From Acidobacteriota bacterium (GTDB lineage: Bacteria > Acidobacteriota > Thermoanaerobaculia > Multivoradales > Multivoraceae), in assembly GCA_003388555.1 (NCBI GenBank), contig QQVD01000001.1, positions 92,501-156,500 of the forward strand: 64,000 nucleotides of DNA. The letters run 5' to 3'. The notes under the pieces are model-generated. The model had not been told where the DNA came from and did not search any database. It worked only from the letters and a program-made list of their open reading frames with translations. The position numbers were made by a program, and so were the translations under genes. Shown piece after piece: positions 27,710 to 37,431 of the stretch; position 1 is the first letter of the stretch; every line of letters begins with the position of its first letter.

Positions 27710-28585
27710 GTGGTCGCAGTGAGCCAGGGATCGGGGAGCCGGCGATCGCCTGTCGCACCGGCCCGTCCGGCGGTGCGCATCGAGGAGCAGGGAGTGCGCT
27801 TCTCGCCGCTCCTGTACCGGTGCTTCGCGTTCTGGCTGCGTGGCTACCTGCGGCGCCACTTCGACGCGGTGCGTGCCCTGCGCACCGATCCCGAGCCCTC
27901 GCGGCTCGAAGAGCTGCTGCCGCGTCGCGGCCTCGTGGTGTACTCGAACCATCCCAGCTGGTGGGACCCGATCCTCTTCTACGTCGCCGGGGGCATGCTC
28001 TTCCCCGGCCGCGCCGGGTTCGGTCCGATGGATGCGGCGCAGCTGGAGCGCTACCGCTTCTTCCGTCGCCTTGGCGTCTTCGGAGTCGCCCCTGGCAGAC
28101 GGGGTGCGCTCTCCTTCCTGCGCGCCAGCGAGCAGATCCTGGCGCGCCAGGACTGCCTGCTCTGGGTCACCGCCCAGGGCGAGTTCGCCGACGTCCGGAG
28201 GCGGCCGACGCGCCTGCAGGGCGGTCTCGGACATCTCGCCGAGCGCGGCGTCGAGCCGCTCGACCAGCTGGTCTTCCTGCCCTGCGCGGTCGAGCTGGTG
28301 CACTGGGACGAACGCCTGCCCCAGGCGCTGCTCGCCTTCGGCGCTCCGGTGGTCGCCGGACGCCGGGACCGCCGCTCGGCCGGCCGCTGGACCGGCGAGC
28401 TCGAGCACGCGCTCGAGGCGGCCCAGGATCTGCTCTGCGCCGCGGCGCAGTCGCGGGACCCGGGGCGCTTCACCACTCTGCTCGACGGCCGTCGCGGTGT
28501 CGGCGGCGTCTACGACCTGTCGCGCCGGGTACGTGCCTTGTTGCGCGGCGAGAGCTTCGACGCCGCTCACGCGGAGACACGGTGA
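27710..28585 (+). CDS. PlsC-like acyltransferase (carotenoid cluster)
   Basis: A 291-aa membrane-associated 1-acylglycerol-phosphate-type acyltransferase domain. The catalytic H-x4-D motif is in YSNHPSWWDPILF (about residue 80), with GVAPGRRGALSFL and the WVTAQGEF segment as the later acyltransferase blocks. Its position between two CrtI-family genes and a GT2 gene suggests that it acylates a glycosylated carotenoid (a role like CrtO of the staphyloxanthin pathway, although that protein is from another family); this is an inference. The start is GTG at 27710, with AGGAGG 9 nt before it; a second GTG at 27719 is possible. Confidence 0.8.
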   Translation: MVAVSQGSGSRRSPVAPARPAVRIEEQGVRFSPLLYRCFAFWLRGYLRRHFDAVRALRTDPEPSRLEELLPRRGLVVYSNHPSWWDPILFYVAGGMLFPGRAGFGPMDAAQLERYRFFRRLGVFGVAPGRRGALSFLRASEQILARQDCLLWVTAQGEFADVRRRPTRLQGGLGHLAERGVEPLDQLVFLPCAVELVHWDERLPQALLAFGAPVVAGRRDRRSAGRWTGELEHALEAAQDLLCAAAQSRDPGRFTTLLDGRRGVGGVYDLSRRVRALLRGESFDAAHAETR

Positions 28586-28658
28586 GAGTCGCGGCGGCAG
28601 TGCCGTCGTCGGTCGCGGGCGTCGCCGCACCGCGCGCCGTCCAGGCAGCGGGTGCGCC

Positions 28659-29813
28659 GTGAGCGAGGCGCTGCGACTCGCCGCTGGGGCGAGCCTGACG
28701 CTGGCAGCGATCCCCGCGGCGCTGACGCTGGCCAACCTGCCGTTCTACCGCCGGGCTCCGAGCGCCGCGAGTCCGACCAAGACCGGTCGGCGTGGCGTCT
28801 CGATCCTGATCCCGGCACGCGACGAGGGGCACCAGATCGGCGCCACGCTCGAGGCCGCCTGCGCGACGCGCGGCATCGAGTTCGAGGTCGTAGTGCTCGA
28901 CGACCACTCGAGCGACGACACCGCCGAGCAGGTCGCCCGCCGGGCCGCCGCCGACCCGCGGGTCCGGCTCGAGGTGGCGCCTGCACTGCCGGCTGGTTGG
29001 AACGGCAAACAGCACGCCTGCTGGCGGCTCGCCGACCGCGCGCGCTACGAGTGGCTGCTCTTCCTCGACGCCGACGTGATCCTGGCGCCGGACGCGGCCA
29101 ATCGTCTCGTCGCGGCCGCCGAGAGGTCCTCCGCCGCCCTGGTCAGCGGCTTCCCGCGCCAGCGTACCGGCACCCTGCTCGAGCACCTGTTGATTCCGCT
29201 CATCCACTTCGTCCTGCTCGGTTTCCTACCCCTGATCGGCACCCGCTACACGCGTCTGCCTGGCTTCGGCGCAGGCTGCGGCCAGCTGGTGCTGGCCCGC
29301 CGCGGCCCCTACGTCGACGCTGGCGGCCACCGCGCGGTGAAATCGTCTCGCCACGACGGGCTGCAGCTGCCGCGCGCGCTGCGGCGCGCCGGCTACCGGA
29401 CCGATCTCGTCGACGCCATCGACCTGGCGAGCTGCCGGATGTACCGGGGCGCTGGCGAGGTCTGGCGCGGCCTGACCAAGAACGCCACCGAGGGCATGGC
29501 CTCGCGCATCGGGCTGCCGGTGTGGTCTGTCCTCCTGCTCGGAGGACAGGTGGCGCCCTTCCTGCTGGTCGCCGCCCTCGCCGGCGGACGGCACGGACTC
29601 GAGCCGGGCTCTCCGATCCTGACGACGGCGCTGGTCGCCTGCCTCGTAGCGCTGGTCCACCGCGCCCTGCTCGCGGCCCGTTTCCGCCAGTCGTGGTGGG
29701 GCGTGCCGCTGCATCCGCTCGCCGTCGCCCTGCTCGGCGCGGTGCAATACCACGCCCGTCTGCTGGCGGAGCTCGGTCGTGGTGTGGCGTGGAAGGGACG
29801 CGTTCACGTCTGA
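28659..29813 (+). CDS. GT2 glycosyltransferase (CrtQ-like, carotenoid cluster)
   Basis: A 384-aa membrane glycosyltransferase of family 2. N-terminal TM (about 5-25), then the GT-A domain with ILIPARDEGHQIGATLEA, the nucleotide-binding VLDDHSSDDT and the metal-binding LFLDADV. Acceptor-side residues lie in WRGLTKNATEGM, and two to three C-terminal helices follow (about 290-345). The layout fits glycosyl-4,4'-diaponeurosporenoate synthases (CrtQ) and hopanoid/lipid GT2s. With the neighbouring genes it suggests sugar addition to an oxidised carotenoid end group. The start is GTG at 28659, placed just before the first TM; the Shine-Dalgarno is weak. It is the last plus-strand gene of the unit. 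Confidence 0.82.
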   Translation: MSEALRLAAGASLTLAAIPAALTLANLPFYRRAPSAASPTKTGRRGVSILIPARDEGHQIGATLEAACATRGIEFEVVVLDDHSSDDTAEQVARRAAADPRVRLEVAPALPAGWNGKQHACWRLADRARYEWLLFLDADVILAPDAANRLVAAAERSSAALVSGFPRQRTGTLLEHLLIPLIHFVLLGFLPLIGTRYTRLPGFGAGCGQLVLARRGPYVDAGGHRAVKSSRHDGLQLPRALRRAGYRTDLVDAIDLASCRMYRGAGEVWRGLTKNATEGMASRIGLPVWSVLLLGGQVAPFLLVAALAGGRHGLEPGSPILTTALVACLVALVHRALLAARFRQSWWGVPLHPLAVALLGAVQYHARLLAELGRGVAWKGRVHV

Positions 29814-29913
29814 CTGTGGAGCCCGTGGGGCGAGCTGCTGTGGAGCGCCGGCGGGCGCCGGGCGCTGAAGTGGCGGCGCTGGCGGCGGCGACTCGCGAGA
29901 TCAGAGCCGCAGC

Positions 29914-30477
29914 TCAGGGCGGGCTCGCGTCGCTCGGCGGTGTCCTGCCGTGCTTGCGCTCGTAGGCGGTGGCGATCGCCTCGGCCTCTTCTGGGCCGCC
30001 GCGCAGCTCGAAGCGGACGCGGGACGTCTCTCCCGGCTCGACGTCGAAGCGAACCCGCCGCCAGCCGGGCGGACCGAGTCGTGGCTTGGCGTCGCGCGAG
30101 AACCCGAACGGTTCCGTCGGCAGGCCGATCCAGTTCTTGTCCAGCTCGCCGTCGCGGTCGAGGTCCTGGAAGGCACGTGCGGCGTAGGCTCCGCCGGGAA
30201 GGCCCTCGAGCCGCCAGACGACGGCGCTCTTGCCGGTCGCGGGTCCGTCGAGCGTCGCCTTGCGCACCGCGCGAGCGTCCTCCAGCCAGGTGTCGCCGCT
30301 GGAGAAGAGCGCCACCAGCACCGGGGCTCCCGGGCGCACGCCCTCGATCTGCACCACCAGCGAGGCCTTTCCTGCCGCGGTCGCTGCAGAGGCGCAGGCC
30401 ATCAGCAGCACCGTGCTCGCGGCGAGCGCCGCGCGACGGTGCATCCGGCGCTGTCGATCTCTGGGCGTGGAGGGCAT
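29914..30477 (-). CDS. DUF2141 domain exported protein
   Basis: A 187-aa secreted protein: a signal peptide (about 12-36, ending in ATAAG), then the DUF2141 beta-sandwich pattern with VALFSSGDTWL, LPGGAYAARAFQDLDRDGELD and GLPTEPFGFSRD. DUF2141 proteins are of unknown function; the conserved HDxNxNGxLD-like loop (here QDLDRDGELD) looks able to bind calcium. It converges on the GT2 gene with a 100-bp gap. The start at ATG 30477 gives a normal signal peptide; ATG at 30444 is also possible, and no strong Shine-Dalgarno is seen. Confidence 0.78.
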   Translation of the reverse strand: MPSTPRDRQRRMHRRAALAASTVLLMACASAATAAGKASLVVQIEGVRPGAPVLVALFSSGDTWLEDARAVRKATLDGPATGKSAVVWRLEGLPGGAYAARAFQDLDRDGELDKNWIGLPTEPFGFSRDAKPRLGPPGWRRVRFDVEPGETSRVRFELRGGPEEAEAIATAYERKHGRTPPSDASPP

Positions 30478-30879
30478 TCTGGATACCGATCCGTGCCCGC
30501 CGTCGGCTCGGCGGCGGGCGCGGTGTCGTGGCGGCGCAAGATTGCGCACGGGAGACGAGCCGGTGCGGGATGCCGGCTCCACGATGGGCCGACGCGTGCT
30601 GGCGCGCGGCCACCTGGTCTTCCGCATCGCCTTCGGCGGCGAGCCTGCTCCGGATGCGGGCGGCGAGCGACGCGGTGCCGTCGACGCTGCCGGCCAGCCT
30701 CTACAATCGTCCGCCCAGCGGTCACCCCGTAGGCTCCGACGCGGAGGCCGCGAGCCGGCCAGCGACCGTCACCCGATTGCCTCTGTGAGCTGGCTGCGCC
30801 GGCCCGACGGGTCGTCGATCCGCGGCCCCTCAATGCCGTCCGACACCGACAGCCCCACGAAGATTCCAGGAGAAGGTCC
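30478..30879. other. Divergent intergenic region (402 bp)
   Basis: The region lies between the DUF2141 gene (-) and the M28 peptidase (+). No coding frame is convincing. A TACAAT hexamer at 30702-30707 on the plus strand resembles a -10 box, about 173 nt before the M28 start, but without a clear -35. Nothing else was recognised. Confidence 0.4.
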
Positions 30880-32409
<1,530 letters not shown>

Positions 32410-32431
32410 CCTGAGGGGGTGCAGCGTCGGA

Positions 32432-33598
32432 TCAGAGCCCCGCGAGAGCCTGCTCGAGGTCTGCGGTCAGATCGTCGACCGCCTCGATGCCGACGCTGAG
32501 GCGCAACAGGCCGGGTGGCAGATGTTCCTGCCCCGGGATGGCGCCGCGGCGCTCGATCGTCGATTCGACGGCGCCGAGGCTGGTGGCGTGCCGGATCACC
32601 CGCAGCCGCGTGCACAGCTCGTCGGCGGCCGCGGCGCCGCCACGCACCTCGAAGCTGACGATGGTGCCGAAGCCCTCGAGATGCTCGCGCGCCCAGTCGT
32701 GCTGAGGATGGGTGGCGAGGCCGGGATGGCGCACCCGGAGCACCGCGGTATGGCGCTCGAGCCAGTCGGCGATCGCCGCGGCGTTGGCCTCGCCGGCACG
32801 CAGCCGCAGGTGCAGCGTGCGCAGGCCGCGCAGCGCCAGGAAGGTCTCCAGGGTGCCCGGGGTGGCGCCGTGCAGCTCGCGCACCCGCCGCAGACGCTCG
32901 TGCAGTGATGGGTCGCGGCAGACGAGCATCCCCGACAGCAGATCGGAGTGGCCGCCGAGGAACTTGGTCGCCGAGTGCATCACCAGGTCGGCGCCGAGCT
33001 CGAGCGGCCGCTGGTTCAGCGGCGTGGCGAAGGTGTTGTCGATCGCCAGCAGGGTCCCCGGCTCGCGGCGGGCGGCACACACCGTCGGCAGATCGGCGAG
33101 CTCGAGCAGCGGGTTCGACGGCGATTCGAGCCACACCAGGTCGGCGGCATGCTCGCCCTGCAGCGCCGCCTTCCAGCTCGCGGTATCCGGCAGCGCCACC
33201 CGCTGCACCTGCCAACCGTTGCGCTCGGCGCCCTGCTCGGCCAACGCCACCACGCCCTGGTAGCAGTCGTCGGGCAGGACCACGCGGGCGCCGCCGCGCA
33301 GCAGCGCGAACACCGCCGCCACCGCGCCCATGCCGGAGGAGAACGACAGCGCCGCGCCGCCTTCGAGCGCACCGACCGCGGTCTCGAGAGCGCGCCACGA
33401 GTCGTTGCCGTCGTCCCGCGCGTAGCCGGTGGTGTCGCGGAACTGGAAGTTCGAGGCCGCGATCAGGGGCACGTTGAGTGGCGCGCCGGGCTCGTGTGGT
33501 CGGCCGGCGGCGACCAGTCGCGTCTGCACCCGCAAGGACTCGGGATCGGCTGGGCGGCCGCGGACCCTGCCCTCCTCGCTCTGGTGGTCACGACTCAT
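32432..33598 (-). CDS. Cys/Met metabolism PLP-dependent enzyme (cystathionine synthase/lyase family)
   Basis: A 388-aa fold-type I PLP enzyme of the trans-sulfuration family. The PLP lysine is in MHSATKFLGGHSD (about residue 200). LEGGAALSFSSGMGAVAAV precedes LPDDCYQG, and AIDNTFATP carries the Asp that contacts the pyridine nitrogen. Likely activities are cystathionine gamma-synthase, O-acetyl/succinylhomoserine sulfhydrylase, or cystathionine gamma-lyase; sequence alone does not separate them. The tyrosine common in the DxxYGGT motif is kept as DDCYQG, an unusual form. The start at ATG 33598 was chosen because homology begins soon after; upstream frame is antisense shadow. Confidence 0.85.
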   Translation of the reverse strand: MSRDHQSEEGRVRGRPADPESLRVQTRLVAAGRPHEPGAPLNVPLIAASNFQFRDTTGYARDDGNDSWRALETAVGALEGGAALSFSSGMGAVAAVFALLRGGARVVLPDDCYQGVVALAEQGAERNGWQVQRVALPDTASWKAALQGEHAADLVWLESPSNPLLELADLPTVCAARREPGTLLAIDNTFATPLNQRPLELGADLVMHSATKFLGGHSDLLSGMLVCRDPSLHERLRRVRELHGATPGTLETFLALRGLRTLHLRLRAGEANAAAIADWLERHTAVLRVRHPGLATHPQHDWAREHLEGFGTIVSFEVRGGAAAADELCTRLRVIRHATSLGAVESTIERRGAIPGQEHLPPGLLRLSVGIEAVDDLTADLEQALAGL

Positions 33599-33824
33599 CG
33601 GCCGAAAGATAGCGCGGTCGCCGTCGCTCCAGCGTCGTGGGGAGACCGTGACGGGACCGGTTGCGGCCCGCGACGGGGTCTCGTACTGTGAAGGTCGCCA
33701 CCCAGCAGTCATCGATCCGCACCGCGGTCCCGCGGCGAACCCGCGCTGTCCCGCTGTCCCGCTGTCCTTGCGCCGCTTCCCGTTCGAGCTCGCGAAGGCG
33801 GATCCGTCTCGATTCGGAGGTCTC

Positions 33825-36083
33825 ATGCGATCCCACCGGAGTCGTCTCGCCGCCCCCTGCGGCATTCTCGCCGCCGCTCTCGTGCTCGTCTGCCTGCTGT
33901 CCGCCTGCGCCAGGAAGGCGCCCTCGGCGCCGGAGCGTCCCGAGACGCCCGAGGAGATGGCCGCCGCGGTGACCATCGTGCGCGACTCCTGGGGCGTGCC
34001 GCACGTGCACGGCCCGACCGACGAGAGCGTCGTCTTCGGCTTCGTCTACGCCCAGGCGGAGGACAACTTCTGGCAGATCGAGGACTCGCTGATCCAGGCG
34101 CTGGGGCGGGCCTCGGAGGTCTACGGCGAGGAGCGGATCGGGGCCGACCTGCTCGGCCGCGCGCTCGGAATCGAGCGGCTGTCGCGGCAGGAGTGGGAGC
34201 GGACGCCGGCGGAGATCCGGTCGCTCGCCGAGGCGGCGGCGGCCGGCCTGAACCACTACATCGCCGGGCACCCGGAGGAGGTGCGGCTGCTCGACGAGAT
34301 CGAGCCCTGGCATCTGCTCGCCTTCTCGCGCTTCTCGGTCTACCAGCTGTTCATGTTCTCGCGCGCCGGCATCCGCGCCGAGGAGATGGCGGGTATGGCG
34401 CGGCCGCTGGAGGACGAGGGGGCGGACTCGGCGGAGCAGGTGGCGCGGCTCGACGCATCGGTCTTCGCCGCGCTGCCCGGAGCGCCGGCCGATCCCGACG
34501 CGGCCGATGCCTGGGGATCGAACATGTGGGCGGTGACGCCCGAGCGCAGCGCCGACGGCGGCGCCCTGCTGTTCGTGAACCCGCACCAGCCCTACTTCGG
34601 GCCCGGCCAGTGGATCGAAGGCCACGTGCGCAGCGACGAGGGGCTGCACTTCTCCGGCGCCGGATTCCCGGGCAGTTTCCTGCCCACCATCGGACACAAC
34701 GAGCATCTCGGGTGGAGCCACACGGTCAACGCGCCGGACATCGTCGACGTCTACGAGCTGACCTTCGACGATCCCGACGATCCCGACGCCTACCGTTACG
34801 GCGACGGGCACCGCCGCGCCGAGCGCTTCACCACCACCCTGCGGGTGCTCGGCGAGGACGGCTCGGTGAGCGAGCGCTCCTACGAGCTACGCCGTTCGCA
34901 CCACGGCCCGATCGTCGGTGAGCGCGACGGCAAGGCGCTGGCGGTGCGCATGGCGAAGTTCGAGGAGGGCGGTCAGCTCGAACAGCGCTACCGGATGGCC
35001 ACGGCGCGCAACCTCGAGGAGTTTCGCGCCGCGATGGCGAGCCTGGCGACGCCGATGTTCAACACCGTGTACGCCGATGTCGAGGGCAACATCTGGTACG
35101 TGTACTACGGCGCGGTGCCGCGCCGCGATCCGTCGTACGACTGGTCGGCGCCGGTCGACGGCGCCGATCCAGGCACCGAGTGGCAGGGCTACCACCCGCT
35201 GGAGGAGCTGCCGCAGGTGCTCAATCCCGCCTCGGGGTACGTCCAGAACTGCAATGCCACGCCCTTCCTCGCCAGCGGCGAGGGCGACAACCCGGACCCT
35301 GCGGACTTCCCGCCCTACATGGTCTCCGAGGACGACAACCCACGCTCGCGCATCTCGCGGCGGATCCTCGAGGCGCAGCCGAGATTCACCTTCGACGAGT
35401 GGGCGCGGCTCGCCTTCGACACCCGGGTGATCGAGGCCGAAGTATGGATCCCGAGGCTCGCCGAGGCGATCTCGGACGCCGGCGCATCGACCGGCGCGGT
35501 GCGCGAGGGGCTCGAGCTGCTGCAGTCCTGGGACGGCGTCTCGACGGTCGACAGCGAAGCGATGACGCTGTTCTTCGCCTGGCGCGAGATCATGATCCAG
35601 CAGCGGAACGAAGATCTGCTCGACGCCTTCCGCAAGGCGATCGCATCGCTCGAAGCGACGTGGGGGACGTGGCGCGTGGCGTGGGGTGAGCTGAACCGTC
35701 TGCAACGTCGCCACACCTCCGGCAGCGAGCCCTTCGACGACGACGCTCCCAGCGTCGCAGTCGCCGGGGGCCCCGGGCCGCTCGGCATCGTGTTCAACTT
35801 CTACACTCGTCCGCAGCCGGGCGAGCAGCGGCGATACGGCGTCGCCGGACACTCCTTCGTGCAGGTCGCCCGCTTCGGGCAGCCGGTCGAGGCACGCTCG
35901 ATCCTGGTCTTCGGACAGCGACACGATCCGCAGTCGCCGCACTGGTTCGACCAGTCGGAGCTGTTCGCGCGGCAGCAGTTCAAACCGGCCTGGTTCACCC
36001 CCGAGGCGGTCGGCGCCGATGCCCAGCGCTCCTACCGTCCGGGCGAGGCGTCGATGGGCGCGGCGGCCTCCGGAGCGCCCTGA
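33825..36083 (+). CDS. Penicillin acylase family lipoprotein
   Basis: A 752-aa Ntn-hydrolase precursor. A lipoprotein signal ends at Cys28 (LLSAC). The alpha-subunit part includes IVRDSWGVPHVHG and YAQAEDNFWQIED. The autocatalytic site is DAWGSNMW: Ser232 should become the N-terminal nucleophile of the beta chain after processing. Later blocks HNEHLGWSHTVNAPDIVDVYEL and NVQ-like YADVEGNIWYVY match the family, which cleaves amides of acyl chains, including penicillins, acyl-homoserine lactones and cyclic lipopeptides. The real substrate is unknown. The ATG at 33825 has GGAGG 4 nt upstream. It is divergent from the PLP enzyme. Confidence 0.9.
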   Translation: MRSHRSRLAAPCGILAAALVLVCLLSACARKAPSAPERPETPEEMAAAVTIVRDSWGVPHVHGPTDESVVFGFVYAQAEDNFWQIEDSLIQALGRASEVYGEERIGADLLGRALGIERLSRQEWERTPAEIRSLAEAAAAGLNHYIAGHPEEVRLLDEIEPWHLLAFSRFSVYQLFMFSRAGIRAEEMAGMARPLEDEGADSAEQVARLDASVFAALPGAPADPDAADAWGSNMWAVTPERSADGGALLFVNPHQPYFGPGQWIEGHVRSDEGLHFSGAGFPGSFLPTIGHNEHLGWSHTVNAPDIVDVYELTFDDPDDPDAYRYGDGHRRAERFTTTLRVLGEDGSVSERSYELRRSHHGPIVGERDGKALAVRMAKFEEGGQLEQRYRMATARNLEEFRAAMASLATPMFNTVYADVEGNIWYVYYGAVPRRDPSYDWSAPVDGADPGTEWQGYHPLEELPQVLNPASGYVQNCNATPFLASGEGDNPDPADFPPYMVSEDDNPRSRISRRILEAQPRFTFDEWARLAFDTRVIEAEVWIPRLAEAISDAGASTGAVREGLELLQSWDGVSTVDSEAMTLFFAWREIMIQQRNEDLLDAFRKAIASLEATWGTWRVAWGELNRLQRRHTSGSEPFDDDAPSVAVAGGPGPLGIVFNFYTRPQPGEQRRYGVAGHSFVQVARFGQPVEARSILVFGQRHDPQSPHWFDQSELFARQQFKPAWFTPEAVGADAQRSYRPGEASMGAAASGAP

Positions 36084-36114
36084 CGACGAAGTGGCTCCGA
36101 AGAGGCCGCCGGCT

Positions 36115-37389
36115 TCAGCTGTCGGGGACGTCGAGTCCGCCCGCGATCTGCTCGAGCTCGAGCGGCCGACTGACGGCGAAACCCTGTGCCAGGTCGAAGC
36201 CGATGTCGCGGCACAGCGCATACTGCTCCGGGGTCTCGACCTCCTGAGCCAACGCGAGGCTGCCGAGCTCGTGCGCCATCTCCACCAGGGTCTCGCACAG
36301 CCGCAGCATGCGCGCGTTGCCCGGCGACAGCAGAGCGATCAGCGGGCCGCCGATCTTGAGCACGTCGGGCGGCGTCACCGACATCTCGCCGAGCCGTGAG
36401 ATCCCAGAGCCGAGCTCGCTCAGCGCGATGCCGACACCGAGACCGCGGAGCTCTTCGAAGAGGAGTCGGCGATCGGCGCTGTCCACCTGCAGCAGGTTGT
36501 CGAACTCGAGCACCAGCGGGATCTCCGGGTGGCTGCTGCGCAGAGCCTCGATCGAACGGGGGAAGCGCTCGTCGACCGCCTCCTTCGGGTGCACGTTGGA
36601 ATAGAGGTCCGGTCGACGCTGGCCCGCCACCGCCCGTTGGTGGACCAGCGGAGCGATGCGCTCGATCGCCAGCTCGCGGCTGATCGCGCTCAGGTCGGCC
36701 TCGCGATGGCGCACCGCGGCGAGCTCGAACAGGTCGCGGGGCCTCTCCGGAGTCTGCTCGTACTCGCTGCGCACCAGGCTCTCGAAGCCGATCGCCACCC
36801 CGCCGTCGATGCGCACGATCGGCTGGAAGAGCGTGCGCAGGCGCCGCTGGTCGATCAGCTCGTCGATCCTCTTCGCCGCACGCAGGTAGGCCGAGTGGTC
36901 GTGGGAGAGCTCGTGGGTGTCGCCGTCGCGCGAGTTCCCGCTGGGATCGCGCCACTCGACGCTGAACGCGACCTCGCCGAACTGGACCACGTCGCCGTGC
37001 GCCAACCGGGTCGGTCTTTCGATGCGCAGGCCGTTGACCCAGGTGCCGTTGGTGCTGGCGAGATCCTCGACCCAGAGCTCCTCGCTGCCGTTGAGGCGGA
37101 GGGCTGCGTGCGTGCTGGAGACCCCGGGGAAGGGCAGCACCAGTCGGTGGGTCGCGTTGCGCCCCACGGAGAAGGGCGACTGCTCGATCGCGACCTCACT
37201 CATCTCGCCGCTGCGCGTGGCGTCGCCGAGCAGTCGCCAGCGACTGGTCTGGGGGGCTGCTGTCTTCACGGATAGCGGCGATTCGATGTCCGGCTCGGGT
37301 GACGCCCGGGGGCGAAACGGGAGCTCTGTGGTGGGTGTCGGGGCGCGAAAGGAGCGTTCTGGCGCCGGCTCGGTCGGCGCCCGGCACAC
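36115..37389 (-). CDS. FHA domain fused to a degenerate EAL domain
   Basis: A 424-aa cytoplasmic signalling protein. An N-terminal FHA domain (about 60-150: SPFSVGRNATHRLVLPFPGVSSTHAAL, then DLASTNGTWVNG) should bind phosphothreonine peptides. A C-terminal EAL-like domain (about 190-424) begins FQPIVRIDGGVAIGFESLVRSE. Catalytic positions look lost: the loop-6 DDFGTG is SELGSG, KID is KIGG, and AEGVE is AQEVE. The Glu of ESLVR, an Asn in YSNVHP and LEFDN remain. It is therefore probably a c-di-GMP sensor or scaffold, not a phosphodiesterase. The start is GTG at 37389, uncertain. It is 42 bp downstream of the GT4 gene, same strand. Confidence 0.88.
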   Translation of the reverse strand: MCRAPTEPAPERSFRAPTPTTELPFRPRASPEPDIESPLSVKTAAPQTSRWRLLGDATRSGEMSEVAIEQSPFSVGRNATHRLVLPFPGVSSTHAALRLNGSEELWVEDLASTNGTWVNGLRIERPTRLAHGDVVQFGEVAFSVEWRDPSGNSRDGDTHELSHDHSAYLRAAKRIDELIDQRRLRTLFQPIVRIDGGVAIGFESLVRSEYEQTPERPRDLFELAAVRHREADLSAISRELAIERIAPLVHQRAVAGQRRPDLYSNVHPKEAVDERFPRSIEALRSSHPEIPLVLEFDNLLQVDSADRRLLFEELRGLGVGIALSELGSGISRLGEMSVTPPDVLKIGGPLIALLSPGNARMLRLCETLVEMAHELGSLALAQEVETPEQYALCRDIGFDLAQGFAVSRPLELEQIAGGLDVPDS

Positions 37390-37431
37390 TGAGGATCCGG
37401 TGGGCGGGGCCGGGGTCGCGAGGCCCGATGT

